A DNA stretch of 64,000 bases from Marsupella aquatica (taxonomy: Eukaryota > Marchantiophyta), in the NCBI GenBank assembly GCA_973895155.1, contig OZ316897.1, positions 14,942,001 to 15,006,000 on the forward strand, written 5' to 3'. The notes beneath the pieces were generated by a model, which made no database searches, was not told the origin of the DNA, and was given only the letters and a program-made list of their open reading frames with translations. Both the position numbers and the translations under genes were made by a program. The stretch's first letter is position 1. Every line of letters begins with the position of its first letter. Positions 35,153 to 47,374 of the stretch are shown here, piece after piece.

Positions 35153-36060
35153 ATGTCTTCATCTTCTAAAATCTCCACCACAGACTCGTCCTCCTCTGAT
35201 GAAGATACACCACCTCCACCTCAACATCACACAACCACACCTCCTCCTCGCGGTCCACCCTGTCAACTTTGTGAATGTTCCAGATGTGTGGGTCAGGTTT
35301 CCCAAAAATCTTACATATGTGCCCAACATATTGAGAGATATGGGCGTTGTGGACGTCATACGGCAGGGGCTTCTTCATCTCATATGGTAAGTGTTATGCC
35401 TTAGTTTTCCTACCCTATTCCCATTACTCAATGGTTGAAGGTTTTAAATTTCACACCTACTTTTGTTTGTTTTGGTTTCGGTGGAATAGGTATCCAATAG
35501 GCCTAGACCTGCGGCACAAGCACCCTATGTCCCATCACAAGGTGTTCTAGATGCTATAGGCAATGCATTCTCACAAGCCTTGGGTCTAGCGGCAAGGCCC
35601 ACCAGTCCTAGGGAAGTTGGGGTTGAGGCTATTGTCCCAAGAGGGAGAAAGCGTTCCAAGAGGCGGGCCCGAGGGGATACTGATTTGTACAAGGCAGTGG
35701 TTACGGGTAGGTGGGGTGATTGTGAGTTCACTGGCAGATGTGTCCCTATCATCAAGGACTGGGATCCTAAGACTCTTGGTTTGCCACAACAGCTTTCCTA
35801 CGGTGAGGAGGTAGAGGTTTGGGGTAGACGTTGGGTTATCAAACCTTCCACACTTGGGGATAGACATGGCTAATTATGGAGTTTTTTCCTATGAGGACAT
35901 CATTGTGGACGCCGAGAGTGGTAGAGGTGGACGAGGCCGAGAGGGGCCTACTTTGTTTCCTTATGGTGGACCCATCTACAAGAGAAGACATTGGAACATG
36001 ATCCTTGCACAACACCCTGAGTGGAAGACTTATGCATTGGACATGGATACTTTTGATGGA
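35153..36060 (+). pseudogene. SET-domain protein of element A, N-terminal part
   Basis: Exon 1 (35153-35386) encodes a Ser-rich start and a Cys/His cluster (CQLCECSRCVG, KSYICAQHI). Exon 2 starts at 35490 and reads VPSQGVLDAIGNAFSQA, a basic patch, GRWGDCEFTGRCVPIIKDWD and EVEVWGRRWVIK. A 4-base insertion at about 35871 (GGC TAA TTATGG where GGC TAT GG is expected) shifts the frame. Beyond it VFSYEDIIVDAESG, FPYGGPIYKRRHWNMIL and LDMDTFDG continue to the element B insertion. The SET C-terminal half resumes at 58509. Confidence 0.82.
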
Positions 36061-36091
36061 CACTACTACATATTGGCCCCTTTTGCGAAGC
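36061..36091 (+). repeat. Element B left terminal inverted repeat
   Basis: CACTACTACATATTGGCC then CCTTTTGCGAAGC; pairs with 58478-58508. GGA lies immediately outside at 36058-36060. Confidence 0.92.
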
Positions 36092-36815
36092 TTTTTTTTG
36101 ACGCCGGGATGGTCTTGCGATGTCATCGACTTCAGATATTTTGTGATCAAACACGCATCACAATAAACCATGCTCACAGGTTTGCAACATGGTGTTGCAA
36201 AGCTAAATACCTCGCAATTTGTTCGAGATCGGATTGAATTCGCAACTCTTTCAGATACTATTCGTCTCGCAAAGTATTTGTGGATTCGCGACCATCGCGA
36301 CTGCATTTGGATCTCTTTTGTTTCATAATTTAGCGATAATAATGTACTCAAATATATATTGTGAACCTATTAGCTTCGCACAATATTGTGAAGCATAAAT
36401 AGTCGCAAGTTACCAAATCCAGTTGATTCGCAAAGTTGAGAACACATTGGCATCACAATTACCGATGGTGTGTTATTCACAAAGTGTTCAGAAGTTGCTT
36501 CTTGACAAGCTTGAAAATGATTTGCAAAGAGAGTTGTTTGAAAGTTTTGTAGAATGGAAATGTTTGAGAGAGTTTCTTTACAAGATGGAGAATGCATGTG
36601 TTTAGGTTACAGCTAGGGTTTTCAAAAAGGTCGCATGCATGAGGATAGCTTTGGAAACGGCTAAGGTTGCATATATAATAGTGAGATGAAATTTCAAAGT
36701 CCAATTAAGTGTTTGTAAAACAAAAGAAGAAAAGTATTATGTTAATATAAATAAAACCATGATAGTTAGTTTAGGGTCAAATTATGGGCCCACAACAAGT
36801 TTTACTACTAGTGCA
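36092..36815. repeat. Left subterminal region of element B with TTCGCAA/TTGCGAA words
   Basis: At least eight CGCAA or TTGCG words in both orientations lie between 36110 and 36440 (for example CTTGCGATG, CTCGCAAAG, GATTCGCAAAG), as in the right subterminal region at 57940-58480. This is a likely accessory-protein binding array. The rest is 3' UTR of the transposase. Confidence 0.65.
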
Positions 36816-39800
36816 TCAAACCTGGTCCTCATCCTCGCCTCCATTTGACACAATAATAACGTCAGGTTTTTCCGAGATAATGGAACGGGACCGTGCCACA
36901 TACGGTATAACAACTGACCACTCTAGGTCTAGTGGGTACGGAATATAGAAACACTGCTCAAGGTGACTTGGGAATGTAAATGGTTCAGATGTTTGCCAAT
37001 GAGATGGTTGAAAGCTAGTTGCTGATGTCTTCAGTCGAGTAAACCCACACTCATCAAGAAGTACCGTGCGATTATCACCAACCAGGTGAATTTTGAACCA
37101 CTTACACTTGAAGACATACTCTTCAAATTTGGAATCGGCATCATAGGATATGATCAAGATCTCCTCAATCTTCCCATAGTGAGGCACCACATCTCTGATC
37201 ACATTAGTGTCATGACGGCTACTTTGTGAATCTTGCATGAACTGCCCTTGAACTCCACAATCAAAAGTTCTTCCCCTCTTCTCATCAAGGTCAGAAATCC
37301 TGAAATGCCTCCCTTGTGTCCACATTGCTGTTCTGGTTTGAACAAGTCTTAAAGGACCATGAACAATTGTTCGAACCTCAGGAGTCATATCTGGAAAATG
37401 TGATACATTCTCACCTTGGGCCACCATAGCATCCAACTGAAGTACTTTCTCCTTCATATACTCAAGGAACTTTGGAAAGATCCTTGGGCGACGACTCTCC
37501 CTCTTTGCATCCTCATAAAACTCTCTCCAATCTTCCATCACATTGCTGTTACTCAACATGAAAGTACTAACCTGTGTCAACTCCACTGCGGTTAGTAAGC
37601 GTGTTTTTTTTGCACCTGTTAAACGGTCCTCCTCCACTTCCCTCTCTTCCATCCAAGTGCGTGGAAAACTAGGATCAATGGTAGCTAAGATGTTACTACA
37701 ATAAAACATACTCTCAGCTGCCAAGTATCCAGTTGCCATGCTCCCCTCCACTCGTGCACGGTTCCGTACATAAGCCTTTAACACGGCCATATACCTTTCC
37801 AGCCAATACATCCACCTACAATGCACCGGACCTGCAATGGCAACCTCCCTCACAAGATGAACGAGAAGATGCACCTGACAATCCAAGAAGGAAGGAGGGA
37901 GGGCCTTCTCCAACTTGCATACCATCTCTGCTGCCAATACCTCCATCCGTGGTATCTCTTCTTCATATATTTCCTTTGAGCATATCCATCTCAACAAAGT
38001 GCCCAGTGACCAAAGGGCGTCTTGTTCTTCTTCACTCCCCAAACCTATGATTGCCACAGGAAGTATATGTTGTAGTAAACGATGATAGTCATGTGTCTTG
38101 AGATACATTGGCCATTTATGACTGTCCTCCATCCCAAAAGCCTTACGTAGATTGGCACCATAGCCTGTAGGAAACCGCATCTGCCCTATGCGTTGTCGAA
38201 ACTCTCTTCTTTCACCAACACTCAAAACCCATGGAGCTGAAGGACGATGTTCCATTCCTGTGGATTCATCAACTGTCATCCATACATCTGGATGTCGTTC
38301 TAGATCCTGGCATGCCTCCCTAAAATTAATGTTCTTTTCCCCATAAAAGTGCTTGATCAAAGCCTTCCCAACATTTCCCTCTATATGCATGGGGTCTAAC
38401 AAGTGATGAATCTTCAACTCAGGCCAATAGGGCAAAGTGGCCAGTATACCCCACCTTGTCAATCCACTACCATCAAATCCCATGGCATCTTCAGGGTCTG
38501 CCACCCTATCAGCTATGGATTTCCAATACGAAAATGTTGTGCGGTCAGGTATCTCACGCTCATCACCATTGATCATGTCAAAGTCTGAAAACAAAAGGGG
38601 GTCAGACCTCATGTGATGCCCAAGTGGAAGAAACTTGGTATGACCAAGGTAGATTATCTTGTGCAGCCATTTTGAGTACTTGGCCATATCGTGAAGGCTT
38701 GGACCACAAGTGGAGCATGCCTTGTACCCTTGAGTTTGGAACCCAGAAACAAACCCAAACCCTGCTCACAAAATAACATTCTCAATTAGAGTCAAAGGAA
38801 TTGAAAAGTTCATGTACATAGAATTAAAGAGTGACTTCCTTCCAAACAAACTTGATCTCCAATACATGAAAAAAATACAAATCCATACCACTCACCTGGA
38901 TAGTCATGCATGGTCCACATAATGATTCCCTTCAATTGGAAGACACGTGGTAACCCTCCTGTAGTTGTCCGACCATCATATGCCCATACACCCCCCATAA
39001 TTTATGGAGTTCCCCAACCAAGAGCGCCAAGTAGGTGTCCATGTTTTTTACCTTAGATGGACCTGGGATAATCAATGATAGCAATAAGAATCCCTTTTTC
39101 ATGGACAACCATGGGGGAAGGTTGTAATTCATAACAACCACCGGCCAAACCGAAGTAGGGCGCCCTTTCCCTCCAAGGGAGTGTGGGCTTACCCCATCTG
39201 ATGCCAACCCCAACCTCACATGATGAGGGTCACGTGCAAATTCTGGCCATTGTGACTCCACATGCTTGTGAGCAGGGGAATCAACTGGCAACCGCATGAC
39301 ACCGGCCTCTGATCGATGTGTCTTATGCCATACCATCAATTCTGCCAAGTCAGAACATCGGTACATGTGCAACAATCGAGGAATAATAGGAAACCAACGA
39401 ACAGCTTTTCTAGGCACCTTTGAGGTCAACATGTTGGTTTCATATCGAGGCTCTTGACAAATTGGACACTCAGTTGCGCTGGCATTGGTCTCATGATAGA
39501 GAATGCAGTCATTCACACAAGCATGAATGATATGGTATTCCATGCCAATGGATGATAGAACCCTCTTTGCCTCCTTCCAAGTTTCTGGCAACACATTTTC
39601 ACTAGGTAACAAGAGATCATGGCAAATTGCAAACAAATCCGATAGTAGCGCATTGCTTGCCTTGTGTTTTGCCTGAAGATTCATCAATGCCAAGATGGCA
39701 GATAGTCTATTCAAACGAGCACCCCCATAAATAGGTGTTCTAGCATGTGCCTCAGCTTCTTCCCATTGTTTTTGTCCTTCAGGTGTACGTTGAGGCCTTG

Positions 39801-40062
39801 GATCATGTGCAACATTTGGTGGAGGGTCTCCTTCATTGGGTGGGACACCTCCTTCACCACCAATGTCTACACCAAACCAATCTGTCATGAAGTCATCCAT
39901 GGCTGACTCTTGGTCTTGCATGACCTCATAATCTGTCCGAGGTGCCCCTTCATCTGGACTGTCATTATCATTGTCACTTGATGAGGAATCTGCTGATGAT
40001 GTTTCCCCGTCTTGTGGCAAGCCCATTTCTTGATATGTAGCTCTCAACCTCCTTGGCAACAT
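36816..40062 (-). CDS. CACTA transposase (Tnp2 family), element B
   Basis: The start is ATG at 40062 (MLPRRLRATY); the GTG upstream (VRPSQD) is not a start. Exon 1 runs to a donor near 38895 and exon 2 from about 38763 to 36816. N-terminal acidic region, then RLSAILALMNLQAKH, HIIHACVNDCILYH, CPICQEPRY, KAVRWFPIIPRLLHMYR, VRLGLASDGVSPH and NYNLPPWLSMKKGF. After the intron: YKACSTCGPSLHDMAKYSKW, LLDPMHIEGNVGK, HDYHRLLQHILPVAIIGL, the DUF4218 stretch VHLLVHLVREVAIAGPVHCRW, and the C-terminal DUF4216-like part. One base appears missing in a G6 run near 39000 (KLW, then GGVWAYDGR in the next frame). If that is a sequencing artefact the protein is intact. Confidence 0.88.
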
Positions 40063-40233
40063 ATCTTGACTAGGCCGCACATTCTATAGACAATACAATA
40101 AAGTATTCACAATGAAATTAACGCCAAATATAGTAGTGCTCGAAACATATTATTAACAATATAAAAAGAACATGTCATTACAAAACATACGTTCACATAC
40201 GATGAACGTATAATACATGTCCTTAAAGTAATC

Positions 40234-41394
40234 CTAATCCCATTCATAATGTGTAAACAACTCCTCTCCAGCCAGAATGGTCCTATTAGCTACAACTAGA
40301 CAATGGTCATGATGATATCTCTGCCCATAAGGGGCTGGAGGGGGACCATCAACAAAAACCCATTCACAGTTTTTCCTACGCTTAGGCCGGGTCCCCACAG
40401 TACTGTTGATGAAACCGGCAATATTCCCACTACGGATGGGATCACCATCAATTATACGCTGGTCACAATACTTTCTGGTGCAACCATCAAAAGTATCCAT
40501 GTCCAATGCATAAGTCTTCCACTCAAGGTGTTGAACAAGGATCATGTTCCAATGTCTCCTCTTGTAAATGGGTCCACCATACGGGAACAACGTTGGTCCA
40601 TCTGAAGAGCGCCCTTTTCCACCCATATCATCCACAATAATGTCCTGACAAGAGAAAATCCCATACCCATGCCTCTCCCCTAGGGTCGAACTCTTGACAA
40701 CCCAACGTCTTCCCCAAACTTCTATCTCCTCACCATAGGTTATATCACATGGCAAACCAAGGCACTCCGGATTCCAATCCTTTATGATAGGAACACACTT
40801 CCCTGTGAAGGTACAAGGGCCCCATCTACCATCAACCCTACAAGTGTACTGATCCACTTCCCCTCTAGGCTGTCTTTTTGACTTTTTTTCCCTCTTGTAA
40901 CAATACCGTCACCCTTAATTGTCCCAACACTACCTTGCCCTGCTGCCACTAAACGAAAAGCTTGTGAAAGTGCCGAGCCTATAGCATCTAGAACTCCTTG
41001 TGAGGGAACATAGGGTGTTGGTGTAGTGGGTGTAGGCCTACTAGATACCTATAGGAAGAAATGGAACCAAGTGAGTGTGATGAACCTCCCAAATTTTATT
41101 TTATGCTACCTAGCAAGATTTACAAAATAAAATGGAAATCACAGTAAGTTTACAACTCACCATACGGGATGAAGAAGCTCCTGGTGTAAGACCTCGATGT
41201 TGGCCATATCGAGCAATGTGCTCCGCACATACATATGACTTTTGGACAACCATCCCCACACATTTTTTACAACCACAAAGTTGGCGTGGTGGACCACTAG
41301 GTCGACGTACGGTTGGTTCAGGTTGAGGAGGAGGATGACTTTCTTCATCGGAAGAGGAATCTGATGTGGTGGAAGTTGTAGAGGATGAAGACAT
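40234..41394 (-). CDS. SET-domain protein of element B
   Basis: Exon 1 (41394-41161): Ser-rich MSSSSTTSTTSD, then CGCKKCVG ... KSYVCAEHIARYG, a possible zinc cluster. Exon 2 (41048-40234): VPSQGVLDAIGSALSQAF, basic linker, GRWGPCTFTGKCVPIIKDW, EIEVWGRRWVVK, then the SET-like core: RHGYGIFSCQDI, TYALDMDTFDG, RSGNIAGFINSTVG, NCEWVFVDG, VVANRTILAGEELFTHYEWD. These match the G-x-G, GN-x-A-x-FIN and GEEL-x-x-x-Y elements of SET lysine methyltransferases; the usual NHS triplet reads NST, so activity is uncertain. A one-base deficit in a run of A (40880-40890) shifts the frame between the linker and the SET part. The gene lies next to the transposase on the same strand. A role in rewriting histone marks at the transposon is inference. 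Confidence 0.8.
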
Positions 41395-43096
41395 CTGACA
41401 AGTATAGCAATTGGAAGGCGATTAGTAAAAACTTCACCAAAACCATCATTGATAATCCCTACCTAAACATATTAAAAAGTATTGACAAAAAAATACCTTT
41501 ATGAGACCCGGGCTTAGCAATGCCTTGACGGATCTTGTGGCTCAAATTTCATGAACCAAATCTGGAAGGAGGGGAAAATCTGCCAATATACAATGAATTA
41601 AGCCATGCCTTATGGTGAACCAGAAAAAAAGGATGATAGATTGTAACCCTCCATATTTACAGCAATGACTAGAAATGCATGAGAAAATGTTATACCTTTC
41701 AGATGCCCGGGCTCTCGCAAGGCATTATCATGCATTAGCCAAAACTTTAAAAAACATGGGGAAGTGCCCTACAACGCCAAAGAGTTTTCCTCTCCATGTT
41801 AATGAGATAGACAAAGAAATATAAGTAACCCAAACCCTACCCTAAACCCAAACCATGAAATGAAACCCTTCATTAAAACCTAACCCAAATCCCTCAAGCA
41901 CCCTAAACCCTTACCCTTATCCTAACCAATACCCAAATCCCTCATTAAAAATTCAAACCTTTACCCTAAACCCAAACCATGAAATGAAACCCTTCATTAA
42001 AACCTAACCCAAATCCCTCAAGCACCCTAAACCCTTACCCTTATCCTAACCAATACCCAAATCCCTCATTAAAATTTCAAACCTTTACCCTAAACCCAAC
42101 CCAAATCCCCCAATTACATATAAAACTCTTACCCTATCTACACCTTACTTTACCTATATAGGCCAACCCCCACCCCTATAGTTATTCTAAACTTCACCCT
42201 AACCCCTAAATTGAGGCCCTTTTTTAAAACTTAAGCAAAAATTGTACCCCCTCAATTAGAACCAAATCCAACCCTATATCATGTTACACCCCAACCCAAA
42301 CACTTACATTAAAAACCCAACCCCTTTAAAAAAACCACAATTAAACCCCCCAACTAAAAACCAAACCCAATCCCTTTAAAAAACAACCACAATTCAACCC
42401 CTCAACTAAAACCAAACCCAACCCCTGTAATTACTCACAACCTAATGCAAACCTCTACCTTGAACCCTAAGCCAAACCCATTAATTTAAACCCAACCCTT
42501 TTATTCCAACCTAACCCAAGTTTTAACCCCCTTAATTAAACCAAATACTCCTAGATTAAAACCAAATATAAACCTAACCTTTAATTAAACCCAAACCTTT
42601 GTTAACTTATATTCTAGTTATCCTTACAACCCAAACATCCATTGACACCCCTTCCATGTTAACTTATGGGCACTTAACATACCTTAAATGTCATTTGACA
42701 AACCTTAATAGCCGTTTGACACCCCAAAGTGTTTTCCAACCCTAAACCGATAAGACCTGCCTCGCAAATTATTTCACAAGTTAGAGAATCTTTTTGCGAA
42801 CCTACGACCTTCGCACTTGCTTCGCAAAAATAGAGGCCGAGAACGATTTTTTGGGTCTTCTGCGGGTTGCGATGGCTTTGCGAAGGGAATAGATTTGGAA
42901 GTGCCTTGCAAGTTGCGAGACTATTTGCGAGGGCGCGGGCTTCGCAGTTTCCCATGCGTATGTCATCGCAAACCCGTTTTTGAACGGCGTAAACATCGGC
43001 GGGAGCTCGCATTCGGGCTCATTTCAGTTTTTGAGCGAGACGAGAAGGGCCGGGGCGCGCGCAACAGTACGAGGGAGACTGTGAGAGAGGGGAGCT
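41395..43096. promoter_or_regulatory. Divergent promoter region of element B with telomere-like repeats
   Basis: This 1.7 kb lies between the SET gene (minus) and the accessory gene (plus). From about 41780 to 42640 it consists of degenerate AACCCTA/ACCCAAACC phrases, the complement of the G/T-rich series in element A. It includes a 124 bp tandem duplication. From 42760 to 43010, just before the accessory ATG, there is a cluster of TTCGCAA/TTGCGAA words. Telo-box-like elements are known in plant promoters of growth-related genes; a promoter role here is inferred. Confidence 0.55.
41841..42088 (+). repeat. 124 bp tandem duplication of telomere-like sequence
   Basis: The unit starting CCTAAACCCAAACCATGAAA repeats at 41841 and 41965, nearly identical; the first bases recur at 42089. 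Confidence 0.88.
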
Positions 43097-43579
43097 ATGG
43101 CTACCGGTGAGGGGAGTGGAGGGCAAGGTGGTAGTGGTAGTGGTAGTGGCAGTGGGGGAAATCCAGAGAAAGAGAAGAATGCCTGGGCAGACTTAGTGGC
43201 CCAACATCTCAGTGCTGCACAATTGGGAGAAGTGAATCTCAATTCTCCAGCAGGGCTTGCCTCTTTGAGTGCCATTCTTGGACAGGTTTTGCAAACTGGG
43301 ATTGTAGCAGGACAAGCTACTAGAGAGGGGGAGGAGAGGGCAGCAGCTGAAGAGAAGGCTAGAGAGAAAAAAAGGAAGAGAGAGGAAAGAACTAAGTCGG
43401 GAGTTGCCTCTCCTCAAGCCCTAGAGAAGCAGAAGAGAAGAGAGGAGAGAGATTCAATTCGAAAACAGAGGGAGGAGCAACGTCAGAAAGAGGAAGCAAG
43501 AAAAAAACTTCCATTCATTGCCTTGGAGACGAGTGGGACTCCAACTGAGCTAGCGTATGCAGGGGCTAAGAGCACAATC

Positions 43580-43872
43580 TCGGGGGTTTCACTTCCACAA
43601 AAATGGCATATCACGTGCGACGAAGGATAGGGTCATTTTATTGGTTCTAAGGGAAGACTTAAGAATTTTTGTAGAAGAACAATAGGGTCTTTTAAATTCA
43701 ATTTTGAGACTTATAAGAACATTAGGGCCTTTTTAATCCAATTTTTAGAATATTCCAAGAATATTCCAACTTTATAGGGGTTAAAAAATAATTTTTTTCT
43801 TACATTTTAGGGGGTCCGAGCCCTAAAAACGTCGCAGGCGATGGGGAGGTCCCCATATAGTGAGACCCCCGA
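43580..43872. mobile_element. MITE with 10 bp target duplication (MULE-like)
   Basis: A 293 bp insertion in the accessory exon. Termini are TCGGGGGTTTCACT and the complement TCGGGGGTCTCACT; a further GCGACG pair lies about 40 bp inside each end. The target duplication GAGCACAATC is perfect (43570-43579 and 43873-43882). Removal rejoins AKSTI to KQIITSNF in frame. The target length and absence of coding capacity suggest a Mutator-type nonautonomous element. Confidence 0.88.
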
Positions 43873-44338
43873 GAGCACAATCAAGCAGATTATCACAAGC
43901 AATTTCTCACGAGGCATGCAGTGGGGGAAGATTGAGAAGGCAGAGCGAAAGAGGGTCATCAACCAAATCAAGGATGCATTTCGCAATGGGCCTGACATAG
44001 ATGAGCAATGGTTGGCAGATAAGATTTCAAATTCTATGTCTCAAATGCAATACCATGACAGGATGAAGATTAGAGCCCACCTGAAAGACTTGAGATCATA
44101 CAGGAACTTGCGCAGACCCCTCCACTTCACCGAGGACATCTGGAATTCGTTTTACAAGATTGAGGTGCAAATTAAGGCAGCTCACGAGTTGGAAGAGTGG
44201 AAGGGCAATCTAGATCGAGCCTTGAAAGCAAAGGAGGCCGGGAAGCTCCCCCCTGACCACGACCTGAAGCCACTTGAGCAGAAGGTAGCTGAGATGCAGA
44301 AGGTGGCCGACCAGGAGGGAAAGCCGCCCAAGCGTTTC

Positions 44339-47300
44339 TGTGGTGCGTCCCATGGCTCCCTAAACCCAAGAAACCCCCCAGCTCAAGCCGATTCCCGCAG
44401 GTTTCGTGCTTGGCGAGGCCGTTTCCGCGGCTTAGCGGCATGGGACGCTGCTAACCTTCTACTACTACTGTTAACATTTTACACACATATACTGGACAGA
44501 TCCTTCATCGGGTCATGAGATACGTAGCCGGCCTAATATAGGCCTTCCCCTGTCTTCCCCTGTCTTCCCCTCCGTCTTGTTAGGTATGTTTGGATTCCGC
44601 CGCCGGAATGATCCCCAATAGGCTTGGTTAAGCCGCTAAGACCTCTCTCAGCTCGACACATCCAACTCTCACTCCCCTGCTTACTTTCCTTCCTTCTGTT
44701 GATGTGGGCACTCTTCACACAAGTTAATGCGACACACAAATAGCAAAATGACTCATTCTGACTGAGTCATACCATGCACTTGCCATACAAACAGTACATC
44801 TCATACACAAGTTTTGCGAACTAAGCCGTGAGGCCAACTCTATTCAGCTCTTAGGCATGAGGAAACATGAATATACACAAGGGTCACTGTATGACTAACC
44901 GAGAGCTTCTCGTACTACTTGATCCCAGCCCGGCTGGTGCAAACTAAAAACTTGCTAAAGAAGAGGCCCTGAGCTCCCCGCTGCCCAGGTACTTATCCTG
45001 GTAGTGGATCCGCCATTCTTTGCATCGTAAGCCTAATCTACTTGCCCGAATCTACCTATGTACAGCAAGGCAGGAGCACAAGTGTTGCTCCTACCAGTGG
45101 GACCGCAATCCCACTAAGCTAAGTGTCAGGGCCGCTCTTGGTTCTGATCCTAATCCTAAACGTGGAGATCCGTGCCCGCCCTGCCCACTCATGCCTCCTC
45201 CCTCCACGTCCGCCCTCCCTAAAAGGAACGGTGCCCTTGCACCGTCACGACACCGGTGGTGGATCCTTAATGGACGCCCCCAACGCTTCCTCCTCAGCCA
45301 CTGCCGTAGGTTCATTCTCTGACAGATTACCTGCCCTTGACTGAGTCAACTCTCCATCGGCCTGACTGGGTCCACCTTCGGCTTCAGCCTCGACACCGGC
45401 CTCGGCAATACCCACGGCTTCGGCCTCGGCAATACCCACGGCTTCGGCCTCAGCCACTCCCACGGCTTCGGCTTCAGCCACTCCCTCGGCTTCGGCCTCC
45501 CCTTCCCCTAGGGTAGTTGGATCCTTAGCCGTGACCCTGTCTGGGGTCGGTGCTGGGTCTACCTCCTTGATCACCACGGCCTGTGAAGTCGTATTACTCC
45601 TTGACCCTGAAGGTTTCCGCTTCTTCTTCGTTGGTGGCTCGGCAGCTGGTCCCTTCCCCTTCCCACTTACTTCCGGCACTGGTGCAGTTGGCGCGGCTTG
45701 TCCTTCGGCAATTACCACCCCTGGTAACTGGTTTGTCCCAACGGGAGATGGACCTGCTGCAGCTAAGCATTTAAATACTGCGGCTTGTTTCTTCAGCCGC
45801 TCTGTTTGGTTGTCGGCCCGCCGCTGTAGGTTCTCCATCTTCCTCGTGATTTCCTCCAACTCCTCTTGGGTTTCATCCAGGTCCTTACGTGCCCCCTCCA
45901 GCTCGTTTTTGGCCTCCTCCTGCTCCCTGTGGGCTTCCTCCAATTCCTTCTTCAATTGGTTGAGGAGGTACCCGTTGTAGTCCCGGTTTGGGTCTGGCCT
46001 TTCTGCCAGATAGACCTGTGCCTTGCCGATCTCTGCCCTCGGCAAGTTACAATGCATGGTCACCCGCAAGAAGTCGATCATCTCTCCTATGTGCGGGTTG
46101 GTGCAGGTGTTCCGGAAGAAGCCATTCTTCGTTGATGGCCCGGGGAACGACCGGAACTCCTTGTCAGGCAGGGTCTTCCTGGTATCAACTTTGGTCTTAT
46201 TGCCTATCGGCAAGCCAAACACTTCGGCAATTACCTTGGGAGTAAGATAGAAATCCTTCCCATATATCCTCGTGCAATTGGTCTCGGGTTCCCATGACCC
46301 CACGAATTCTAATAGGTCTGACTCCGGTACCTCCAGCTTCAGCCATGGTAATCTTACAAAGGCCTCCAAGCCGGATCCGGCCATGAAGCCTTGGTACTTC
46401 TTGGTCTGCATGGCCGTAAAGCATGCATCCTCCTCCCGTGCAAAATGTAGTTGCACCTCCACCGGTAGGGTTGCCGCCCAGCCCTTCCAGGTGTCATCCC
46501 TGGTTGGAATGGCCTTGATGGGATCGACCTCCTCCTCTTCGGCTTCTCCCTGCCTCCTGCTCTGCTGCTCGGCTGGCCTCTTTGGTGCCGCCGACCTCGT
46601 TCTTTTTGCCGGGGTGGCTTCATCGTTGACGGCCCCTTTCCTCTTCATCTCTGCTGCCGTGGAGGTTTCTCCTAGCACCGTTGCCTGGGTCCACCTTTCC
46701 GTGCTACCCTTTAATTCCCAGTGTATGTCGTTGCAGTTCTTGATGGCTTCTCGGATGCCGACGACGCTGTCTTTGCAAAACAGAAGATCGTCGAGTTGAT
46801 TGGAAGTAGGCGTCCACAGGAACTCGTCCTTGATGAGTTCGCCTCCTAAGAAAGCCGTCTTCTGCAGCTCCCACAATCGAGCGAGCTCCTGCCGTTCTCG
46901 AGCTGCCCTTTCTGACTCCTCGTCCTCGTAAGTCTTGATATACTCAGTTGCCCGTTCGAACAGGCATCCCCAGAAATGTGCCGCTTGATTGACGTTGCTC
47001 ATACCCTCCTTAGGTCGATCGTCGGTATCTACTCTCTCCCCGAGTGCTTGCCTAAGCAGCTGACAGTAGTTGGCCTCCCGTAGTCGTCTGCCTAGTTCGT
47101 GCTCGCAAATGAGCCACCATCTCCTGCAAGCGCTCCTTACCCCTCTCCTCTACCGGTCCTTCTTCCCGTTGATCCTTCCTAGCCGCCGACGCTTAACGCG
47201 CCCTAACCCTAATCGGGTTTTCACCCTCAGCCTTACCTCCGGCCTCTGCCCGGGTTCCATGGTTGCCCCTAATTGTTTATATTTTCCTTGTTTTGTCCCT

Positions 47301-47374
47301 ATACTAAGGTGTTCCTAGGGTGCCTTCCTGCTTTACCCACTTAACCGGCCGATGATTCCTGTCTAGGCATCACA
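44339..47374 (-). repeat. 3' LTR of the gypsy element
   Basis: 3036 bp; contains a sense ORF (45245-47002). One more 24 bp repeat copy than the other LTR near 45400-45470. Confidence 0.93.
45245..47002 (-). CDS. LTR-encoded protein, 3' LTR copy (585 residues)
   Basis: An ORF inside the 3' LTR in the sense direction, starting MSNVNQAAHFWG. Order: helical N-terminus; basic patch (KRTRSAAPKRP); a folded middle (WKGWAATLPVEVQLHFARE, FVRLPWLKLEVPESDLLEF, IYGKDFYLTPKVIAEVFGLP) resembling the DNA-less plant transposon protein domain found in some plant retroelements; a long coiled coil (about 340-410); a Pro/Lys stretch; an AEAVGIAE repeat; and an acidic tail. In this copy a TAG replaces the CAG found in the 5' LTR upstream of the Met, so the longer N-terminus is lost. 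The ORF begins about 370 bp inside the LTR's 5' edge on minus, probably U3, so in genomic RNA it would be the last ORF. No function is assigned. Confidence 0.72.
   Translation of the reverse strand: MSNVNQAAHFWGCLFERATEYIKTYEDEESERAARERQELARLWELQKTAFLGGELIKDEFLWTPTSNQLDDLLFCKDSVVGIREAIKNCNDIHWELKGSTERWTQATVLGETSTAAEMKRKGAVNDEATPAKRTRSAAPKRPAEQQSRRQGEAEEEEVDPIKAIPTRDDTWKGWAATLPVEVQLHFAREEDACFTAMQTKKYQGFMAGSGLEAFVRLPWLKLEVPESDLLEFVGSWEPETNCTRIYGKDFYLTPKVIAEVFGLPIGNKTKVDTRKTLPDKEFRSFPGPSTKNGFFRNTCTNPHIGEMIDFLRVTMHCNLPRAEIGKAQVYLAERPDPNRDYNGYLLNQLKKELEEAHREQEEAKNELEGARKDLDETQEELEEITRKMENLQRRADNQTERLKKQAAVFKCLAAAGPSPVGTNQLPGVVIAEGQAAPTAPVPEVSGKGKGPAAEPPTKKKRKPSGSRSNTTSQAVVIKEVDPAPTPDRVTAKDPTTLGEGEAEAEGVAEAEAVGVAEAEAVGIAEAEAVGIAEAGVEAEAEGGPSQADGELTQSRAGNLSENEPTAVAEEEALGASIKDPPPVS

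Noticed and set aside
41780-42640. Interstitial telomere or chromosome end
   Set aside because: The repeats are degenerate, lie between two divergent transposon genes and recur in the sister copy A, so they belong to the element.
45531-46799. Long plus-strand frames within the gypsy LTR (and equivalents at 54767-56035)
   Set aside because: Antisense shadows of the LTR-encoded protein; the minus frame has the coiled coil and domain-like order.
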